From Pachypanchax playfairii (Eukaryota > Chordata > Actinopteri > Cyprinodontiformes > Aplocheilidae), in assembly GCA_006937955.1 (NCBI GenBank), contig SSNP01000120.1, positions 690,290 through 754,289 on the forward strand: DNA of 64,000 nucleotides. The letters are read 5' to 3'. Both the position numbers and the translations under genes were made by a program. Of the stretch, positions 32,060 through 42,530 are shown piece after piece (positions within the stretch are counted from its first letter, which is position 1; every line of letters begins with the position of its first letter). Below the pieces are notes generated by a model that saw nothing but the letters and a program-made list of their open reading frames with translations, was not told where the DNA came from and searched no databases.

Positions 32060-32764
32060 TTGGAGGTCGGAGCCAACCTCTCCCTCCCCCTTTCCTCTGT
32101 TTTTATCTGCTTGAATATCATCCTTAATTTCTCACTATCATTTTCTCCCCTTAACCCCCCCAAACTTTTTTTGTGTGTGTGTCATCTTCATGTAGATAAT
32201 CCACCTTTGCTTCTTACCGTCCCCTCTTCTCTATCCTTCTGTCTTTCTCCAACTCGTCTCCCTGCTAATTAAGCGCTCCTCTCCGATTCCCCCTCAAATC
32301 CGTTCTGTACCTTCTGTCTCTCCTCTTCTCCCTAAACCCTCATTAATTTTTTGTACCCTGGATCCTTCCTTCCTTCCTAGGTCCTTGTTCTCCCTGACAA
32401 CAGAATTGATTATGTAATCTACATCTCTGGATATTACTTATGCAAATTCAAACATTTTTATTTACATGTTTTTTTTTATCTCTTCCTCCTCCCCTCACTT
32501 CATCCCTTCTCCTCCCCCTCTGTCCTGCTTCCTACTCTCTCTGCATCTCTCTTCATCTTTTTCTCCTCCTTTCCTCCTTATCTTCTTCCTCTCTTGTTTC
32601 TTTGCATCTTTTCTCCAATTTTTTCCTCTTTCCACTTTATTCACAATAACCTTATTCTTCTCTTCATTTCACTCTCTCTCCTCTCCATTCATCCATCACT
32701 TCCCCTCAACATTTCTCCCTCCCGCCCTTCTTTTTTTTTCCCCTCCCCTCCCTCCCTCCTCCAG
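32060..32764 (+). other. Long pyrimidine-rich tract ending at the exon acceptor
   Basis: About 700 bp of C/T-rich sequence (blocks such as CCTCCCCTCCCTCCCTCCTC) lead to the AG at 32763-32764. A POU octamer match ATGCAAAT lies near 32440 (TTATGCAAATTC). The tract serves as the polypyrimidine tract of the downstream exon but is far longer than needed. Reading frames inside it are Ser/Leu/Phe-rich artefacts. Confidence 0.7.
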
Positions 32765-33019
32765 CCACCAGCGGTATCGAGGCAGAGAGTGGAAGGCGCG
32801 GCGGCAGCAGGAGCAGCAGCCACGGCGATGGCAACCACAGCAGCAGCAGCAGCGGCGGTGGAGGAGGCAGCAGCAGCATTGGTGGCGGCGGTGGCAGCGC
32901 GGCCCATTTCAGGTCTCCATGGCAACAGAGCGTGAACGTGTTCGGCTCGTGGAGCAGGCCGGACTGTGTCGAGGAGCTGCACCAGCAGGCGCAGCTCAAC
33001 CTCCAGAGCCTGCTGCAAG
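32765..33019 (+). CDS. NHS-family (NHSL2-like) internal exon
   Basis: A 255-bp exon: acceptor CTCCTCCAG|CC, donor CTGCAAG|GTAAAG, phase 1 at both ends. After the split codon it reads TSGIEAESGRRGGSRSSSHG, then a low-complexity Ser/Gly run (AGC and GGN codons, about residues 15-50). It ends with an ordered-looking segment, RSPWQQSVNVFGSWSRPDCV followed by EELHQQAQLNLQSLLQ. The W-Q-x-x-V-N-V-F and VEELHQQAQLNLQSLL pattern is one I associate with NHS-family proteins, closest to NHSL2. These are actin regulators that work with the Abi/WAVE complex at the cell edge. The exon would lie after the N-terminal WAVE-homology exon and before the large central exon, both outside the window. The split codon G+AA joins in frame with the exon at 62859. 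The paralogue is uncertain (NHSL2 versus NHS/NHSL1/NHSL3). Confidence 0.7.
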
Positions 33020-33263
33020 GTAAAGATGGAAAACAGGATGCATGGATGGATGAAGGAAGAGAAGGATGGAAGATGTGTGTGTGTGTGTGTTGGGATGAGA
33101 GTGTGTTTTGAGTGGGTGGGAAAGGCACTGAGGGAGGGGTGACTGGCAAAGTGTTTACATGCGTGTGTGGCGTTGGACTGCAATTAAATGGGTGTGTTAC
33201 GATCACCTTAAACATGCAGATGTGCAGTGTGAGTTCCTATTTTATCATGTTTTAATATCATAC

Positions 33264-33264
<1 letters not shown>

Positions 33265-33327
<63 letters not shown>

Positions 33328-33338
33328 TGTGTGTGTGG
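33265..33338. repeat. (GT)n microsatellite
   Basis: A long GT run with a TTT interruption, directly before the second GGTCCCC repeat. Frames across it give Cys/Val or Thr/His repeats and are not genes. Confidence 0.95.
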
Positions 33339-33628
33339 GTTTGTATTTCTGACCTCCTGGGGACCAGTTTCCTGACTTTTACTATCTTTCTGGGGTCCGA
33401 GGGTTCTTGTGGGGACCGAAGCCTGGTCCCCATAAGGGGGACTCCCCCTTTTTAGGGTTAGGGGTTAGGTTTATAGGTATGGTGTGAATAGAGTTTTAGT
33501 TAGTCTTAGGGTTAGTTATAGATCAGCAATGGTTAAGGTTAGTAAAAGGGTTTGGGTTAGGTATAAATGTAGTTACTAAAATCAATGGAAGTCAATGGAC
33601 GGTCCCCATAAGGATAACCAAACAAACG
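33338..33628. repeat. GGTCCCC-type interspersed repeat, copy 2
   Basis: It aligns almost base for base with 7964-8251, including GGGACCGAAGCCTGGTCCCC, the TTAGGG-like stretch and GTCAATGGACGGTCCCCATA. Here the inverted ends are better kept: GACCTCCTGGGGACC against GGTCCCCATAAGGATAAC. GT repeats lie on both sides. Confidence 0.8.
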
Positions 33629-34437
33629 TGTGTGTGTGTGTGTGTGCGTGTACGTATGTGTGTGTTTGCAGGCTCAGGTAAATGCAGCTGATGATAGATG
33701 TGTGTCGCTCTCAGCTTGGAGCATGGTTTCAACTCTTTTGCCGGCACTTGATAGATTTGGTTTGGTCTATAGCAGTTCCATCTGTCTGTGTGTGCGTGTG
33801 CATATGTGACATTTTGTTTTGGTTTTTCAAGGTGGGATGCCATCATTTTAATGATAAGCTCTTGTTTACGGAAGATTCTGCTCTGTCTGTTGCTCTCGTC
33901 CCGTGTGTGTTTCTGTAAATTTGTGCTCGAGGGAACGAAGATTTCAGTTTGTTTTCAGTTAATGATTCTTATGGTTTTCATCTCTGCCAGCTGGATTTCT
34001 CACTGGCTTCACCGATTCAATGCCATAACTTGTCCGTTCTATTAAAAACCACATGACTTTGAAGGCAGCATGTCAGTCTATTAGACTTTATCAACCTTAT
34101 TATTGTTGTTGCTATAATTATATGTGAAATGGATAAACGTCTGTTAGTCGTGAGGTCATAGAACCAACTAGGTCACTGATTTCCATCATCCCACACCAGA
34201 ATGTCACTTTAATAGACTGTTTCATCACATGTTTGGACTCAAATCCTAACAAGTCCTAAATTATCAGCTGTAATAGTGGAAATAACATAAACATCAGAGC
34301 TCCTGTTTCTGTTGTACTGTTGTTTGCGGATATAGAGCTAATTGATAAATGTACTAATTAGCTTATTTACTAAAAGCAACATATTTTACCAGTAGATACT
34401 CACTGTAGGGTGACTTTGCCAAATTTACATGCATATT
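33629..34437. other. Non-coding stretch, no identified feature
   Basis: It starts with a short (GT)n run and otherwise shows unique sequence. No gene or repeat was recognised. Confidence 0.45.
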
Positions 34438-34736
34438 ATGGTAAATGGCGTGTATTTGTATAGCCCTTAACTCAGATCCTACGACCCCCAAAGTGCTTCA
34501 TTCACCCATTCACACACACACTCACATGTTTGGTGATGATGAAGTACACACATGTTGTAGCCACAGCTGTCCTGGGACACACACTGACAGACACCAGCGC
34601 CCCCGGACCCTCCGACCACCACCAAGCCCAAGGACACAACGGCTAGGGATCTTTTTCTCTGGGCAGAGCGGGGATTCGAACCAGTGACCTTCGGGTTACC
34701 AGACGACACGCTCTACCGCCTGAACCACGGCCGCGC
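34438..34736 (-). mobile_element. tRNA-derived SINE
   Basis: On the minus strand a tRNA-like head (GTGGTTCAGGCGGTAGAGCG, then a perfect box B GGTTCGAATCC at 34682-34672) is followed by a body and the tail block CAAAGTGCTT / GGGGTCGTAGG and AAATACACGCCATTTACCAT. It is a pol III retroposon, not a functional tRNA: there is no full cloverleaf after the box B. Confidence 0.8.
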
Positions 34737-34739
34737 AAT

Positions 34740-35099
34740 ATTACTAAAATGGGTTCATTTATTAATTAAATTATTAATTAAATTTTTTGAAAGGATAGTT
34801 CAGATCTTTTGAGTTGTGGTTCTGTTGGAAGGTCATAAACAAATAATAATGTTTTTGTATTTAACAATTGGAATGACTTCAGTTTAGAGAAATAAAGATA
34901 AATTCAGACAAGTGGATTACAGTTGCCTTAAAATTACTCTAATCTCAAAGATTTCACAGCAGTTCAGTTGAATTTTAGAAATCTTTACACACAATTCATC
35001 ATCTGGCTAATAAAGCCAAAATATTAGGAGATTTCAGCCAGGTGGGTTACGCTGAACAGGAAGTGCTACAGCAAGCTAGCTATGTCACTAATATAGTTG
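34740..35099. other. Non-coding AT-rich stretch
   Basis: AT-rich with an inverted ATTAATTAAATTATTAATT run at 34759-34780. No gene or repeat family was recognised. Confidence 0.45.
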
Positions 35100-35107
35100 C
35101 ACATAAC

Positions 35108-35221
35108 TGAGGCTGTCGTCAACCAAAGAAACGCTTAGTCAACTAAAAAAAACACAATATTTAGCAATTTGATTGAACATAATAACAGTAAACATAATAC
35201 GTAAACATAATACGTAAAACT

Positions 35222-35286
<65 letters not shown>

Positions 35287-35813
35287 TATACAACTCTTTG
35301 AAAATTAAGTGATTTTTTTTTCTGCAAAGTGAGGAACTGTGTCAGACATTTATAGTGGCCCTCAAAATCGCACACCTGATCACACCACATGCTACAAAAA
35401 AATATAACTGTTAAAACTGCTGGACATTTTGTCGACTACAACCAAAACAAGTAGCGTTCAAAGTGAAAATAGTAAAACTACCTATCGTCCTTACTGAGTG
35501 TGAAGCAGCATCCATACGTTACAGCCAGACACAGGTTCGGTTCCTGAGTGTTCTACGATGTGCTAAACTGTGGAACTGTTACAAAATAGTTTAAATTAAA
35601 GTACTTAAAGTTGAAGATAAAACATAGTTTAATTATATTTAGAATACATTAATTATATAATTGCGTATAAAGGAATAAATATCAAGGAGTAAATCAATGA
35701 AAATTTCTCTATTGGTGGAAAAAAAAGTGAAACTGGTTGACCAATGAGAATGTCAGTCGACCAAGACGGCGTCAACTGATTAGTCGACTAAACGACTAAA
35801 GTTGACAGCTCTC
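35108..35813. mobile_element. Non-autonomous hAT element with exact 8-bp target duplication
   Basis: TGAGGCTGTCGTCAACC at the left against GACTAAAGTTGACAGCTCTC at the right. An exact CACATAAC repeat lies at 35100-35107 and 35814-35821. It shares terminal and internal blocks with 19781-20395. A (TAA)n microsatellite has expanded inside it. Confidence 0.85.
35223..35286. repeat. (TAA)n microsatellite inside a hAT element
   Basis: About 20 uninterrupted TAA units. The related element at 19781 has only ATAATACATAAAGCTATAAT at this place, so the array grew after the copies diverged. Confidence 0.95.
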
Positions 35814-35821
35814 CACATAAC

Positions 35822-36447
35822 CAGAGAATTCTATGTGAAAATGAAATTCCTAAAAATAAACACAGTTTAAAGAATTACAATACAGTGTCTGCATAAACCA
35901 GGGTATTTTTTTATTGGCTTTGTTGTAAAATGACAAAAAGTCACTCATGAACTGGCCTTGCTGTGATGAGCTCCCTCACCCAGTCTGAGGTCGTTTAAAG
36001 CGCTTTCCACAACAGGTAAATTATTAATGGTTTCTAACCTTTTCACTGAACCAACTACAAACTGTCCTTTTAACTTGTGTACATGGTGCACACAATGACA
36101 TAATGAAGATATTTGGTTTATTATTTTGGTCATACATTCTTCTTTATTTTAGATAAACATGGTGCTAATATTGAGGCAATGTCTATAAATGTTTCAGACC
36201 TGGATGATCAAAGAAACAGGAAATAAATAAAACAAAATGAAAATCCACTTTTGAAATGAGCAGGATATCTGTGCTTTGATCAGCTGAGAACTTCCACTTG
36301 CATCATTTCGAAGAAATGTGATTTCATCACAAGGACGTGTTGTTACTCCAAAGCAGCTCTGAGGGACAAGTGGTCCAGTTATTCCAACACAAGCTCATCT
36401 GTCTAGTTTACGTTTCATTTGATTGGTCAGTCCCTTGCACCAAACTA
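35822..36447. other. Non-coding stretch, no identified feature
   Basis: AT-rich unique sequence. No repeat termini, RNA gene or coding exon recognised. Confidence 0.45.
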
Positions 36448-36720
36448 CAGTGGCCGACAGTTATTTGCACAACGCTTATATGCACAAAACTACTAGGCAC
36501 GTTCTTGCGTCATAGAGAATCAATACGCTTATATGCACAAAACATTTGGAGGTATCATACATGCATCTCATTAAATCTTGCTGTTTCTCACTAGTTACTT
36601 GACCGTTCACCTCCGCTGGTGTTCTCACACACACTCTCGCTGTTAGGTGTGTGGAACTAGACTGCTCTGGTGTTTACGCACGCGTGACTGGCGCGTCAGT
36701 TCACTTCTTCAGTGTGAAAT
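36448..36720 (+). mobile_element. Tigger-like element, 5' fragment
   Basis: TA-CAGTGGCCGACAGTTATTTG at the left, then blocks shared with 4483-5018: ACATTTGGAGGTATCATACA, CTAGTTACTTGACCGTTCAC, and an ACGCACGCGTG block. The right terminus is not found. Confidence 0.5.
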
Positions 36721-37550
36721 AGTGTCACATGTAACATTTGTTGTAGTTTTTAGTACCCAATCATGAGTTCTTAATATCTGATATAGAAAACCGTTCTGTT
36801 CTGTTACTAACTGTAACCTAATCTTCGCCGTCACTGTCACGTCCATGTCTATAGTCCCAACGTGTATGTGCATCTAAATAAAGTATTATAGTTTATCCAA
36901 AAAGCTTTTTAAAGAAGATGGTTTCAAAGATTTTTTAAACTAACCTGACACAACCAAGAAAAAAATATGTAAAATAAAAAGAATCTAAACTCTTTAGGCA
37001 GCATTTTGATGGTTTGTGTTTTGTTGAGCTCACACTCCTAAAAGCTCTGAGCTTATGGGACCAAATTTGTGCATACAGAAAAGCAAAACTGCCTCACCAG
37101 TATGCTGTTCTGAGTGCTGGTAACACTGCACATCTGGTTTTTCATATACTGGACTTCTGAGACCAATTAAAGTTTGTAGGATTATAATGAAAACAATGTA
37201 GTGTTGGAGTGCCAGTATGTTTGCACAGCTAAAGACTGTGAACAATCATTTTCTCTTATTCCCCTTTTCTTTCTCCAGAAATTGTTGTCCTCTAAGTAAA
37301 ACTCACCCAATTAATAATATGTCCCAGGAAGTGACAGGGATTTCTGTTTTACACAGTTTGAAAGAAGAATAATAGACAGAAATATGTTGATATTGAAGGC
37401 ATTTTAAATCTGGACTATATAGTGACTGATTGCTTTTTATCACTGTGACTTCTTTAAGAACTCCTTCACACAGGGTAATGACCCCAGTACTCTCCATGAT
37501 GTGTTAGAACGTGGCTGGATTACAACAACTTATTGATTTTTCAGAAGCAT
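36721..37550. other. Non-coding stretch, no identified feature
   Basis: No recognisable repeat termini or exon. Short frames at 37030-37245 and 37303-37497 have no motifs. Confidence 0.45.
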
Positions 37551-38348
37551 TTTATTGCCAAAAGCATTGGGACATCCCTCCAAATCTGTGTTCCAATCAC
37601 CTCTATGGCCACAGACTATTGTCAGCTGTTAGCGGTGATGTCCCAAAGTGGAAACAAGAGCAACTCAACCATAAAGCGATAGGACACATAAACTCAAAGA
37701 GTGAGATCAGCACATGTTAAAGTGAACAGTGTTCAGAACTCTGCAACTTTCTGTAGACCCTAGTCTTTCAGACTAGCTCAAGAACAGCGTGTAAAGAGCT
37801 TTATGTGTTTCTGTGGATGAGCAGTTGCATCCAAGTCTTACCAACACCAAGTACAATGCAAAGTGTTGGATACAGGAGTCATAAATCCTGCTGCCACAGA
37901 TCATGAAATTGGCAATCTGATGGCTGAGTCCATGTTTGGCAGTTGGTAGGATGCTACTTACCTATCTATAGTGTGCCAAGTGTAAAGGGGGGTGGATTTG
38001 TTTTTCTGGAGTTTCGTAAAGTTCAAGTGAAAGTAACTCATAATGTTTTAGCATACCTAGATATTTTAGAACAGCTTTATGATCCCAACTTTGTAGCATC
38101 AGGTAAAGGATGAATAAATGGGGGGTTAGTTGCGGGGTTCAGTATCTTGCCCAATGATACTTCGGCACAAAACCTGCCGGCATCAGGTATTGAACCCCGG
38201 TCTTCCAAATGAGGGCCTATCTCTTTCCCAACTAGGCTACGGCCTCCAGGCAAATGGTGGACCGACTCCATATTAAACCTTATGGATTAAGGATGGGCGG
38301 TCATTAAAGTTCATGTGTATATAAAGTCAAATGTTCCAATGCTTACAC
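37551..38348 (+). mobile_element. Dead Tc1-type transposon, internally deleted
   Basis: The left end TTTATTGCCAAAAGCATTGG and the right end (ATGTTCCAATGCTT) are inverted relics of a common fish Tc1 family. Just inside the right end is GACCGACTCCATATTAAACC, the transposase C-terminal codons and stop of that family. The middle keeps GACTAGCTCAAGAACAGCGT and GTGCCAAGTGTAAAG blocks with frameshifts throughout. The second half of the catalytic domain is deleted and replaced by a SINE at 38095-38255. Confidence 0.7.
38095..38255 (-). mobile_element. tRNA-derived SINE inserted in a dead Tc1
   Basis: On the minus strand: box A TAGCCTAGTTGG (38239-38228) matches the tRNA consensus, and box B GGTTCAATACC (38195-38185) is near consensus. 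The body then carries GTATCATTGGGCAAGATACT and a C-run near CAACTAACCCCCC. Its position inside the Tc1 relic dates it after that element. Confidence 0.7.
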
Positions 38349-39034
38349 CAGTCTTGTGTATATGTTAGAAGATCACACTATGAACTAGTCTAGGCTTGAG
38401 GCAAACATGAACAGTTCTGCTTCATTTTTCTCCAGTACCAAGTCTTGCCAGTGCGTGCAAAACCCACCTTGCTGATATGATACTACCAAACTCCCTTGTA
38501 CTTTACCCAGAACCCTGAGACCACTCATATACCAATACATGACCAATACATGTCTACAGAAGACTGGCGGATGTTCCAAACCTATAGCTCTCTATCACGT
38601 CTGCTGTGTTCTTAATACATCCCTGAAGACATCACCAAGACCCTGCAAAGACCATTTCCTTCACACTGTAACAAGGTTGTAATCTGATGTGAAAGGGCTC
38701 CTAAACCTGCAACTAGATCCCCAACATCTACAGGTTTTAAACTAATACTCTGTCCCCAAACTTTGACACGTTGGATATTCTCATATGTAGATCTGTCTTC
38801 TGTACCCACTTAATCCTGTTAAGGATTGTAGGGGAGCTGGTGTCTAGTGGCCATTGAGTGAGAGGTGTGTTTAATGAAGAAGAAACTTCATTAAAGAGTT
38901 TTAAATTCTGCTTTAAAAAAATAGCTATTTTAAAATATGAAAGTTTTGAACATCCTGCATATTTTCTTTGGCCTGGATTGTAGTTTCAAATCATACGTGA
39001 GTTTAAAAACATTAGAGATTTGTGAGATTCTTAT
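38349..39034. other. Non-coding stretch, no identified feature
   Basis: The segment 38816-38865 (GGGGAGCTGGTGTCTAGTGG) resembles the retroelement tail family at 41402 and 47185 but is very short. No gene was found. Confidence 0.4.
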
Positions 39035-39889
39035 TTAAAGGTGGTATATGGAATATGAATAGAATAACAAGGCACAAAGCCTTCAGCCACCTGGGTGCCA
39101 GGCTCCTAAAAAAAAAAACCTGTGTGCGCGCTGATGCTGAGGTCGACCAATATTCCTCACCTAACCTGCTCTGATCCCCGATCTGAGCAAGACAATAAAA
39201 TATCATGAGTTCAGCTCACTAATCATGCTCTCCAGCCCCGCTGATCACACACTGACTCTGATAAAAGCAGCTCCACCTGTTTGTAGCTCAATTATCGATT
39301 CAGTTCGTGGCAAAGAGCTCATAGTTGCACTGCGGCTCCAAAACTTCCTGCAGTCCTTCTTAAGATCCTCTCTCCTCCTCACACCATCCTGCACGCCCCA
39401 CTTATCCAATAAAGTAAAAAAAGCAATAAAATCCTTCGTGGGGTGTCTTCAAGTCCAAAAAGTGGCCCGAAGCTTCTCCACTTCACCAACATGTTAGTTA
39501 GCAGCTAATGAAAAACGTTTCCACACAGAGCTTGCTCGTCACATTGGAAACCCCTTATGGCAAGCAAATAAGGTATATAATCACCACATGTCCCTGGTGC
39601 TTTCAGCTGCTTGACCTGCAGACTCCAAAGTACCAGCCTCACTGTGCTGGAGTATTTACGGTATAAGGCAACCCAAAATGGTGCCCGCTGCTCTGCCAGC
39701 TATTGCTGGTAGATGTAAACAAAATTCCTACGTCGTGCCCATCAAAATTAATATTTTATATTTTACTTCGACTATAATTTACGAAGGAAATGGTGTATTT
39801 TCATTCTAGAACCCTCTAAACACCCCATGGAGGCATTATATTGTTTAAAATATTGCTTTTTATTAAAATATTCCATATCCCACCTTTAA
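39035..39889. mobile_element. TTAA-flanked element, family C (~847 bp)
   Basis: TTAA-AGGTGGTATATGGAAT at the left is mirrored by ATTCCATATCCCACCT-TTAA at the right, with TTAA at 39035-39038 and 39886-39889. A 90-codon frame at 39225-39497 lies inside but has no recognised motif. The ends and target match the layout of families A and B, though the sequence differs. Confidence 0.75.
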
Positions 39890-41401
39890 TACTTGCTTTA
39901 AATGAAAAGAGAGTTTTTAAACAGAATGACCACACCAGGATATAAATAAAGATTAAATGAAAACAAGTAAAAATAAAATAATAACTCAATGATTACGTTA
40001 ACATCATGCACACAGTTGGTGTGAAATATTAGAGAAGTTGCTCATATTTAACACGATGCTTATGCGATGCTACGTCTTCTCCAGCCTCTGTCCATCTTCT
40101 CTCTGGTCACCTGCCTTCTGTGTGTGTTTATGTGTGTATTAAGCTTGTTATCGTCTGCGACAGGCTGGCAGCTTGAGTACGTTGAAAATAAGATGGATGA
40201 AAACAGTCGTGGGTGGACAACATCAATGGTTGCTCTAAACATGTATGTGTGCCATTCATCTTTTTTTTCTGTCACTTCTTTTCTTTGCCGTGTGTGTGTT
40301 TAAGTGTGCGTCCTTGTGCGAGATTTCAGTTTCTACACCGGTGTCTTGTCCTTTGTGCTGCGCGTGTCCATCTGTTTGGGTGGGTGTTATATAACTCTAA
40401 AATAACCAGCTGTATTTGCTCTCTCTGGCCATCTTCACCATCGCGCTCCCACTGGCCTCAGCTCCATAAAATATTCATACTCTTACCCGCTCCTCAACAC
40501 TCTGCCCTCCATATTTATGAAACTGGCTGTCTACCTCTGGTGTTAGATGGATCTGCTGGTTTTTTTTTTCCTGCAGAGATTTAGACTCCCGTCGGCTGAA
40601 AGGTTTACGCAAGATTTATGTTACTGTTGTTGCTGTGTGTGCAACAGGAATACTCTTGATCATCAACGCTGCAACGCACAAAGATTAGCATATTGTTGCT
40701 TTTAACTCTATTTGTATTGATATTTAGTTACAGATCCATATATATTACATTTTATATCAAATTTTAGTTACCATATTCATCCAAATGTTTTTTTTTTCTC
40801 AATGAAAAACAAATAAAAAAAACCAGAGGGTGTGATTTAATTGTTTTTTTCCCATACATCTGTATTTTTGCCATCATGTGATTTGTAAAGTCAAATTCTG
40901 GCCTGTGTATACGCAAACAAACTATTTTTAATTTTTAAAATCTGTATTGAATTCTTCTCGTGTTTCCATTCAGTGTAATGAATAACTTTGTTAACACATT
41001 ACAGTCAATATGGCTCGTTAATCTACTGAGTTTAAAACTCTCCCTCATTCAGTAGAGCAATAATAGATTCCTTTACTAAAATAAAGACAGTTTTTTGTAC
41101 TTTGAACATTCATGGAAACTTTAGAATTTGTTACAAATTTCATAATTACATTTCTGATCATATACTTCAAAACTTTAAATTTTAATCTATTGGTTTGAAG
41201 ACAGGGAGACATGTTAGCATCCAAGCTAATCTCTGATTTAACCCTTTAAAGTTTGATAAATAAAATATACATACACTTTTCATTGAACCTTTTGTTGGAT
41301 GTAATAATTTCAAAATTATGTGACTATATGAAAAGATAATATGAATGTTTGCATTTACCACCTGTAGTACTCAGATATTCCCCTAGAGGCCAGACTACAT
41401 G
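39890..41401. other. Non-coding stretch, possible conserved element near 40440-40620
   Basis: 40440-40620 is unique, with AAATATTCATACTC and CCATATTTATGAAACTGGC; it could be a conserved element. The flanks are AT-rich. No exon with a credible frame was found. Confidence 0.35.
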
Positions 41402-41500
41402 GATATATTTCCATCCATCCTCTGAACTTGCTTCTTCTTGTTCAGGGTCGCAGGGAGCTGGTGCCTATCTCCATCAGTCACAGGGCAAGAGGTGGAGGAC
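41402..41500 (-). mobile_element. Retroelement 3' tail fragment
   Basis: On the minus strand it reads CTCTTGCCCTGTGACTGATG, GCACCAGCTCCCTGCGACCC, TGAACAAGAAGAAGC and a short GGATGGA tail. This is a common fish retroelement 3' end with an (ATGG)n-like tail. Related pieces are at 47185 and 57088. Confidence 0.5.
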
Positions 41501-42309
41501 TGTTAATATTTCAAAACAGCAAATATTCAAAGAAAGTACTAAACCTGTTCAAGAGGTAAAACTGTTAGAAATATGGTTATTTGGTAACATCCGCTTAAAA
41601 AAGGCTATTCAAGGCTGCTAAGGCCAATTTCCATCATTGTTGTTAAATCTTTACGGGTGGTGTTGTGTTTAGAAGGTAAATTCAACTCAAAAATAGTTTT
41701 GCTCAAGGCTTTTTGTTGCCTAAATCACCTAATAAAAAAGTTAAAAAAAGAATAATATGACCCCAGTCCTCTGGTTGACACCCATAAGCTGCATCTGCTG
41801 CCTGTTTCTTCCTCTGCACAGACATTCGTTCCTGTCTGATCACAGCCTCTTGAGATTATAAGAATTGAAAAAGAGAACATAATTGCAAAATGAAGTGATG
41901 GCTGCAGATTAAAAAACTAGCATATGATGGGCAGTTAGCTTCTTATCTCACTCTGCCACTACTGTTGGTACGGTTTGGTTTGATTGAAGAAAAAACAAAA
42001 TAAATTTGTTTTTTTTTTAACAATGCCAAATGTTCAAGGTTTGACTAAAAGTTCAAGGTGAGTTGTCATCCTGCGCTTGTCCACAGACCAGAACACTACT
42101 TTAAAATAGTATTGTCTCAACTGTCGGAATGATTCTGGTAAACAAACACACCTTCAATACCACACCTGTACAATAAGTACAGACTGAAACATATGGACAA
42201 TTCAGGTGCCTTCTAGTTTGTCCCAGCACACTGTGTAATCAAATATTCTTACAGATTACTTGCGTTTAAAGTCCAGTATTGGCTCCCGTAGTGGTAAATG
42301 TGTTGCATC
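41501..42309. other. Non-coding stretch, no identified feature
   Basis: AT-rich sequence. No gene or repeat terminus was recognised. Confidence 0.45.
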
Positions 42310-42317
42310 ATCTACGG

Positions 42318-42530
42318 CAGGGGTGTCAAACTCCAGGCCTCGAGGGCCACTATCCTGCATGTTTTAGATGTTTCCCTGTTTCAACACACCTGATTCAAAT
42401 GAACAAGTCGTTAACAGGTTACTGCAGAACTTGTTGAAATGCAGAGGATTAGAATCAGGTGTTTTGAAGCAGGGAAACATCTAAAACATGCAGGATAGTG
42501 GCCCTCGAGGCCTGGAGTTTGACACCCCTG
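42318..42530. mobile_element. Short palindromic hAT MITE (213 bp)
   Basis: The first ~79 bp are the inverted complement of the last ~79 bp with two mismatches: CAGGGGTGTCAAACTCCAGG.. at both ends. An exact 8-bp target duplication ATCTACGG lies at 42310-42317 and 42531-42538. Near-perfect arms and flanks indicate a recent insertion. A transcript of the intron would fold this into a long hairpin. A decayed relative is at 26928-27068. Confidence 0.93.

Larger units (their letters stand above)
1..32764 (+). other. Probable upstream intron of the NHS-like gene
   Basis: The first supported exon starts at 32765 after a pyrimidine tract and an AG acceptor, and it begins in phase 1, so an earlier exon must exist. 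No host exon was found between 1 and 32764, so the stretch is inferred to be intron, intergenic DNA, or both. It is filled with the transposon copies listed separately. NHS-family genes in vertebrates have a very long first intron, which fits. The start of the gene lies outside the window. Confidence 0.5.

Noticed and set aside
32466..33215. Long overlapping reading frames on both strands around the exon at 32765
   Set aside because: They run through the pyrimidine tract and the AGC/GGC repeats and give Ser/Leu or Ala/Pro-rich peptides. Only the frame bounded by the splice sites has complex, family-like sequence.
33159..33455. 98-codon frame across the GT microsatellite
   Set aside because: It is mostly Val-Cys repeats from (GT)n and then enters the GGTCCCC repeat; its equivalent at 7781-8092 is not conserved as protein.
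34672..34736. Possible tRNA gene with perfect box B
   Set aside because: The box A and box B belong to the head of a minus-strand SINE; no acceptor-stem pairing or cloverleaf completes it.
38185..38240. Possible tRNA gene with consensus box A and box B
   Set aside because: It is the head of a SINE inserted in a Tc1 relic, with body and tail following, not a stand-alone tRNA.
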